In this document: positions 56,815-60,441 of the stretch, piece after piece
How the letters are laid out: each line of letters opens with the position of its first letter
Position numbering within the stretch: position 1 is the first letter of the stretch
NCBI RefSeq assembly: GCF_001570945.1
Contig: NZ_BCSQ01000013.1
Coordinates: forward strand, 1-60,441
Reading direction: 5' to 3'
From: Janibacter anophelis NBRC 107843
Lineage (GTDB): Bacteria; Actinomycetota; Actinomycetes; Actinomycetales; Dermatophilaceae
DNA length: 60,441 bases
Made by a program: the position numbers and the translations under genes
The notes under the pieces: model-generated
What the model saw: only the letters and a program-made list of their open reading frames with translations
The model's database searches: none
Told to the model about the DNA's origin: nothing

Positions 56815-56885
56815 AGCGATCATCAACCCCTGGCCGCGTGGGCGGTGAAGGCGATGCCAGGTGATGGCTGTCTGTACCGGAGCTC

Positions 56886-56910
56886 GGTGGAGTTCCGCTT
56901 CAACGTGTAG
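56886..56910 (+). repeat. ychF 3'-end repeat, copy 2
   Basis: GGTGGAGTTCCGCTTCAACG and five more bases ending in TAG: one internal mismatch to copy 1 plus the changed stop. It lies just upstream of the KAP gene and still spells VEFRFNV and a stop on the plus strand, with no ychF body before it. Confidence 0.75.
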
Positions 56911-56933
56911 CGGAAGCTCCGGGCAGTTTTCGT

Positions 56934-57377
56934 TCAGGCCACCCGCGGGTAGTCGATCGTCAGCAGACTGTCGTCGCGGATGTCGCGGAGCACGTCCTCG
57001 GTGAGATCTCCCACTCGGACACCTCGAGCGTGGGAGGGCACGACATCGTCGTCCTCAGGGCTCCACGCGCGGAGCACAGCGACGCGCGAGACGTTCGAGA
57101 CGTGGTCCGGCATGTCGCGCAACCACCCGAGCCACACGTCGGCTTCGATCTCACCGTGGACCGGCGCGTCGCTGCGACGCCCGATGAGACTGTCGCAGTC
57201 ACACATCCCGCTGGTCAGAGTGAACACCACGGACGAGCCTCGGACTCGACGCGAGGCTATGCGCATGGTGGTCTGCACGGGCGGCATGCCCAGCCTGTCC
57301 TCAGTGAATCGCTGGAATTCCGAAGTGAAGGCTGCGGCGTTGATCGCCCACAGATTGGTGGCGCACATGCTCTCCAT
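56934..57377 (-). CDS. Unknown 147-aa protein between ychF-end repeats 2 and 3
   Basis: Starts MESMCATNLWAINAAAFTSE (ATG 57377, with GGAAAG just before; ATG 57368 is an alternative) and ends LLTIDYPRVA. A central segment SSVVFTLTSGMCDCDSLIGR holds a CxC pair, and VWLGWLRDMPDHVSNVSRVA looks helical. No signal or membrane segment. I do not recognise the family. It is the only gene in the second interval bounded by the ychF-end repeats. The frame is open further upstream into the neighbouring broken gene, so a more distal start cannot be excluded, but conservation-like composition starts here. Confidence 0.65.
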   Translation of the reverse strand: MESMCATNLWAINAAAFTSEFQRFTEDRLGMPPVQTTMRIASRRVRGSSVVFTLTSGMCDCDSLIGRRSDAPVHGEIEADVWLGWLRDMPDHVSNVSRVAVLRAWSPEDDDVVPSHARGVRVGDLTEDVLRDIRDDSLLTIDYPRVA

Positions 57378-57427
57378 CTTTCCGCGTTCGACCGCCACCG
57401 TGCACACCGCTAACGGTGACGTAACCC

Positions 57428-57452
57428 GGTGGAGTTCCGGTTCAACGTGTAG
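57428..57452 (+). repeat. ychF 3'-end repeat, copy 3
   Basis: Identical to copy 1 for the first 23 bases and ending in TAG. GGTGACGT occurs shortly upstream in both copy 1 and copy 3, with five extra bases in copy 3, hinting that the shared ancestry extends a little beyond the 25 bases. Confidence 0.75.
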
Positions 57453-57502
57453 TTCTGGACCTGGGCGCCCTCGTGCGGGACCTCGTGCTCTGAGGGGGGG
57501 GG

Positions 57503-58044
57503 CTACCGGAGGACTTCGGTAGCGCAGGTGGGTCTCGCTCGCGTAGGCGGAGCTCTCCAGGCGTTCGAGCTCGATGCGCTGCCCCAGGCCCGCGAACAGC
57601 GAGATCCCGTCGCCGAGCAGCACGGGTGCGACGTGGAGGTGGAGCTCGTCGACGAGCCCGAGCCGCAGGCACTGCCGCGAGATGCTCCCGCCGAGCAGAC
57701 TGACCCACCCGTCGCCGGCGGATCGTGCGGCCAGCTCGACCGCTTCGGAGATGTCGTCGACCACGAAGGTGTACGTGGTGCCGTCGCGCTCGATCGGCTC
57801 ATGGGCCTCGTGGGTCATGAGGTAGACCGGCACCTTCAGCATGCCCCCGTAGGGGAGCTCGTCATCCTCGATCGTCTGGAACCGGTTCGCACCTCCGACG
57901 ACGGCGCCAATCCGACCCATGACCCGTTACGACGACGTCGTCCTCGGGAGCAGAGGGCCTGCCGAACATCCAGTCGACGCCGCCGTCCGGGTCTGCCAGG
58001 AACCCGTCGAGGGGGACGGTTGCGTGGACGATTACTGTGGCCAT
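57503..58044 (-). pseudogene. Frameshifted RibD/dihydrofolate-reductase-like gene
   Basis: The N-terminus MATVIVHATVPLDGFLADPD with GGVDWMFGRPSAPEDDVVV is read in one frame from ATG 58044. Near 57920 the family sequence moves to another frame (MGRIGAVVGGANRFQTIEDD, VSLLGGSISRQCLRLGLVDE). At the end, LRYR is followed by an extra A before what would be VLR and the TAG at 57503-57505. Two frameshifts break one gene of the RibD C-terminal/DHFR superfamily. A run of nine G (57494-57502) lies right after it. It may be decay or consensus error; both junctions should be re-read. Confidence 0.75.
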
Positions 58045-58114
58045 CGGGTGCTCCCTGTTGGTAGAGGTACGTGCTGCGACGTCGGCGCGGCGATCTCCTG
58101 GATGGGGCAGAGCC

Positions 58115-58324
58115 TCAGCCCTCGTGTCGGAAGCCCAGCTTGATCGTCACCTGCCAGTCCGCGACCTTGTTGTCCTTGACGTGCCCGCGGACCGACTGCA
58201 CCTCGAACCAGTCGAGATGGCGCAGGGTCTGCGAGGCCTCGGCGATCGCGTTGTCCACCGCCGCCTCGACGCCATCCGGCGAGGTCCCGACGATCTCGGT
58301 GATGTTGTAGGTCCTGTTCGCCAT
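58115..58324 (-). CDS. Dodecin
   Basis: A 69-aa flavin-binding storage protein that assembles as a dodecamer. MANRTYNITEIVGTSPDGVE and the central LDWFEVQSVRGHVKDNKVAD, with the Trp that stacks on flavin, are diagnostic. ATG 58324 follows GGAGG. A -10-like TAGCGT (58368-58373, minus strand) lies about 44 bases upstream. Confidence 0.92.
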   Translation of the reverse strand: MANRTYNITEIVGTSPDGVEAAVDNAIAEASQTLRHLDWFEVQSVRGHVKDNKVADWQVTIKLGFRHEG

Positions 58325-58482
58325 GACTGCCTCCGGGATCGGTCCGGCCTCGTTGCCGGATCTCACCACGCTAGTGGAGGTTGCGCCCGCGGTCACGGTC
58401 ACCGACCCGCCGCGAGCGCTCTGCGCTCAAGCCCACGGCGTGGAGGTCGTGCTGAGAGGCGACCTGCCCGATCGAGGGTGAG

Positions 58483-58845
58483 TCAGGCCTGGTGGGTCAC
58501 GACGACCTCGGGGAGGTGTCCGTGCAGTCGCATGAAGTGCGCGATCAGCTCCGCCTCGGTGACGACCTCACCACGGTGGAGCCGCTTCAGGTACGGCACG
58601 AGCCACGTGCCCTCGGCCTTGGCGATGTGCCGGTCCCAGCTCCCGTCAAGCGCCTCCGCGACGCTGAAGTACCCACCGTGGTGACCGAAGTGGTCCCCCT
58701 CGCTGAACCCCACTCCCGCCGGCAGCGGCTCCACGCTGAGGTCGACGTCGTAGGGGAAGACGTAGGGCTCGCCCTCGTGCACCACGAGCCGGTTCGAGGC
58801 GAGGCGGAGGTGGCGACGGTGGCCCGAAGCGGGCTCCGTGCTCAA
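58483..58845 (-). CDS. Unknown 120-aa protein coupled to the VOC gene
   Basis: Starts at TTG 58845, overlapping the VOC stop (TTGA), and reads STEPASGHRRHLRLASNRLV, VHEGEPYVFPYDVDLSVEPL and EGDHFGHHGGYFSVAEAL. His-rich GDHFGHHGG may bind metal. No signal or membrane segment. Not recognised. The overlap suggests joint expression with the VOC protein. Confidence 0.68.
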   Translation of the reverse strand: MSTEPASGHRRHLRLASNRLVVHEGEPYVFPYDVDLSVEPLPAGVGFSEGDHFGHHGGYFSVAEALDGSWDRHIAKAEGTWLVPYLKRLHRGEVVTEAELIAHFMRLHGHLPEVVVTHQA

Positions 58846-59282
58846 CCCGACAGCTCCTCGGCCAACCCGATGAGGATGCCCTCCGGCCCACGGATGTAGC
58901 AGAGCCGGTACATGTCCTCGAAGCGCGCCACCTCCGTGCTCACGAGCTCGGCGCCCTTGTCCTGCAACCGCTCCAGCGTCGCGTCGAGGTCGTCGACAGC
59001 AAACATCACCCGCAGGTAGCCCAGGGCGTTGACCGGCGCTGTGCGATGGTCGGCGACGACGTCGGGCTCGATGAACCGGGACAGCTCGAGCTTCCCGTGA
59101 CCATCGGGCGTGCGCATCATCGCGATCTCGACGCGCTGGTCTCCCAGCCCGGTGACGCGACCTGCCCACTCGCCGGAGACCTCCCCTGCGCCCTCCAGCT
59201 CGAGCCCGAGCTCGCGGAAGAACTCGACCGTCGTGCCCAGGTCCTCGACGACGATCCCGACGTTGTCCATCCTCAGGGTCAT
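58842..59282 (-). CDS. VOC (glyoxalase/bleomycin-resistance fold) protein
   Basis: A 146-aa vicinal-oxygen-chelate protein with two beta-alpha-beta-beta-beta units: MDNVGIVVEDLGTTVEFFRE at the start and LRVMFAVDDLDATLERLQDK in the second half, then RGPEGILIGLAEELSG. The family covers lyases, dioxygenases and antibiotic-binding proteins; the function here is open. ATG 59282 has a -10 box six bases upstream. Confidence 0.87.
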   Translation of the reverse strand: MTLRMDNVGIVVEDLGTTVEFFRELGLELEGAGEVSGEWAGRVTGLGDQRVEIAMMRTPDGHGKLELSRFIEPDVVADHRTAPVNALGYLRVMFAVDDLDATLERLQDKGAELVSTEVARFEDMYRLCYIRGPEGILIGLAEELSG

Positions 59283-59288
59283 GCCCCC

Positions 59289-59294
59289 AGCGTA
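59289..59294 (-). promoter_or_regulatory. -10 box of a probable leaderless transcript (VOC gene)
   Basis: On the minus strand TACGCT lies six bases before the ATG at 59282. Confidence 0.5.
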
Positions 59295-59356
59295 GGGACG
59301 GCTGCCGGCAGCTGTCAGGCGACGACCTCGCCCTGCCGCGGGGCAGTCCGGCCCGG

Positions 59357-60409
59357 TCAGCCCGGCGGAGCGAGCCGCCGGTGCTGCGCCTGCCGCTGCT
59401 GCGCGATCCACCGGTGGTTGGCGATGGCCTCCTCGAATCGCGCCCGCAGGCTCGCGGCCCCGGGTTCGTCGGCGAGGGCGAGGTGGCGGCGTCCGAAGGG
59501 CGACTCGTCGGTCCACGGACGACTCTCGTCGATCTGTCGGGCCAGGAGGGTGAGGTACTCCCGGCCACCGGTGCGGTAGCCCTCCACCTCGGAGGCCTCC
59601 AGCCGGATGAGGCACGAGCCGTCGACCATCGGACCCCGGCTGTAGCGGGACTGCAGGTACCAGCCGCTCTCGTGCTCGGCGAGGAACCACGACCCCGGGT
59701 GGTGGTCGACGTACCGCATCGCGTCCGCGGCCGCTGCGATGCGCGCGGCATCGCCCCACTGCTCGACCGGTGGGATCGCCTCGAGGGGACGGCGCATGGC
59801 CGCGTCGAAGGTCAGGTGGACACAGGTGGGCGGTGCGTCGCGGTACAAGGTCAGGCACGTGGTGCGGCGACAGGAGGTGCACTCCAGGTGGCTCTCGACC
59901 CGCTCCATGAGACCCGACGAGTGCAAGAGGCGCAGGTCCGCGAGAGGGACGACCGAGCGACCCTCGCGCAGCAGCTGCGCGTCCCGGGCCGCCGTCAGAG
60001 CATCGACCGTCGCGTCGACGTCCACGCCGTCCACGCCGTCCACGCCGTCCGCGCGGACGAGCAGGTCCCCGCACGTGCCGCAGAAGTCGTCGTCCGGTTG
60101 GCACGCGCGACCGGGTTCGGCCAGCGTGACGGCGAGCTCGACGAGGTGCCCGGGTTCGCTCCAACGCCCCTCGAACCGGCAGCGCACGAACCTCTCCTCG
60201 CGCGCGAAGTACGCGTACGGGCCGCCGAAGCGGGGCCGCGCGTGGACCCCCTTCGCGATCTCGTCGAGCGTCGCGTCGTCGCTCGTGCCCGGGAGCCAGG
60301 CACGCAGGTCCACGCCACGAGGAGCGAAGGGGGTGGGTCGCGTGTGCAGGATGACCGACGCCACCGTGGCGTCCCGCAGGAAGACCTCGGCGCCGGAGGC
60401 GAAGCGCAA
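59357..60409 (-). CDS. Unknown 350-aa protein with cysteine clusters
   Basis: Read from TTG 60409 (MRFASGAEVFLRDATVASVI); the frame stays open to the window edge, so the true start may lie outside. Two Cys-rich spots suggest zinc binding: CQPDDDFCGTCGDL near residue 103 and ECTSCRRTTC near 175. A 9-bp repeat (three units at 60020-60046) encodes GVDGVDGVD between them. The C-terminal half has GSWFLAEHESGWYLQSRYSR and AIANHRWIAQQRQAQHRR. Not recognised; no signal or membrane segment. Confidence 0.68.
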   Translation of the reverse strand: MRFASGAEVFLRDATVASVILHTRPTPFAPRGVDLRAWLPGTSDDATLDEIAKGVHARPRFGGPYAYFAREERFVRCRFEGRWSEPGHLVELAVTLAEPGRACQPDDDFCGTCGDLLVRADGVDGVDGVDVDATVDALTAARDAQLLREGRSVVPLADLRLLHSSGLMERVESHLECTSCRRTTCLTLYRDAPPTCVHLTFDAAMRRPLEAIPPVEQWGDAARIAAAADAMRYVDHHPGSWFLAEHESGWYLQSRYSRGPMVDGSCLIRLEASEVEGYRTGGREYLTLLARQIDESRPWTDESPFGRRHLALADEPGAASLRARFEEAIANHRWIAQQRQAQHRRLAPPG

Positions 60410-60441
60410 CCGGCGCGCGGTGTGGGCCGGCTCGCCGACGA

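Noticed and set aside
53767-57427. Integrase, transposase or relaxase gene in the repeat-bounded cassettes
   Set aside because: Reading both strands shows only the racemase-like, KAP and 147-aa frames; no recombinase motif was found.

Overview
The window is chromosomal DNA of a very GC-rich actinobacterium. GTG and TTG starts are common, many genes look leaderless, and the gene content (mutAB-meaB, DUF4245 beside glpX, a DUF222/HNH protein, dodecin, mycothiol-type DinB proteins) fits Micrococcales, perhaps near Janibacter/Intrasporangiaceae. That placement is inference; no rRNA is present.

Region 1 (1-23.4 kb) is the end of the ribosomal protein supercluster. It runs rplX (cut by the window edge), rplE, rpsZ, rpsH, rplF, rplR, rpsE, rpmD, rplO, a strong hairpin, then secY-adk-map. 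The cluster is then interrupted by about 8.9 kb of metabolic genes: mutA-mutB-meaB (B12-dependent methylmalonyl-CoA handling), a CPBP membrane protease fused to an amidotransferase-like domain, and a BCCT transporter. It resumes with infA, rpmJ, rpsM, rpsK, rpsD, rpoA and rplQ (with a long C-terminal extra domain), followed by truA, lepB, an ArsR-like regulator, rplM and rpsI.

Region 2 (23.4-41 kb) holds housekeeping and carbon metabolism: a glutamate-cysteine-ligase-like enzyme, glmM, an amino acid dehydrogenase, a beta carbonic anhydrase, a four-gene sugar ABC transporter (binding lipoprotein, two permeases, ATPase), the glpX-pfkB pair, DUF4245, NUDIX, xseB/xseA separated by a palindromic element, ispH, and a minus-strand operon of an RpiB-like isomerase, a cytochrome b561-molybdopterin fusion and an 83-aa unknown protein.

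Region 3 (41-47.3 kb) is a complete histidine utilisation operon hutH-hutU-hutG-hutI, divergent from an IclR regulator with a palindromic operator candidate between them. It converts histidine to glutamate plus formamide.

Region 4 (47.3-60.4 kb) is accessory in character: DinB, rmuC, a DUF222/HNH protein with in-frame tandem repeats, a broken DinB gene, NUDIX, a small membrane protein and ychF. The 25-bp 3' end of ychF recurs twice downstream (56886 and 57428). The copies bracket two unrelated cassettes: an Asp/Glu racemase-like gene plus an AT-richer KAP-family NTPase gene that seems frameshifted, and a 147-aa unknown gene. This looks like an integration hotspot at the ychF 3' end and is the most unusual feature. 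Past it lie a frameshifted RibD/DHFR-like gene, dodecin, a VOC protein and unknown genes. I saw no tRNA, rRNA, CRISPR array, insertion sequence or integrase gene in the window.
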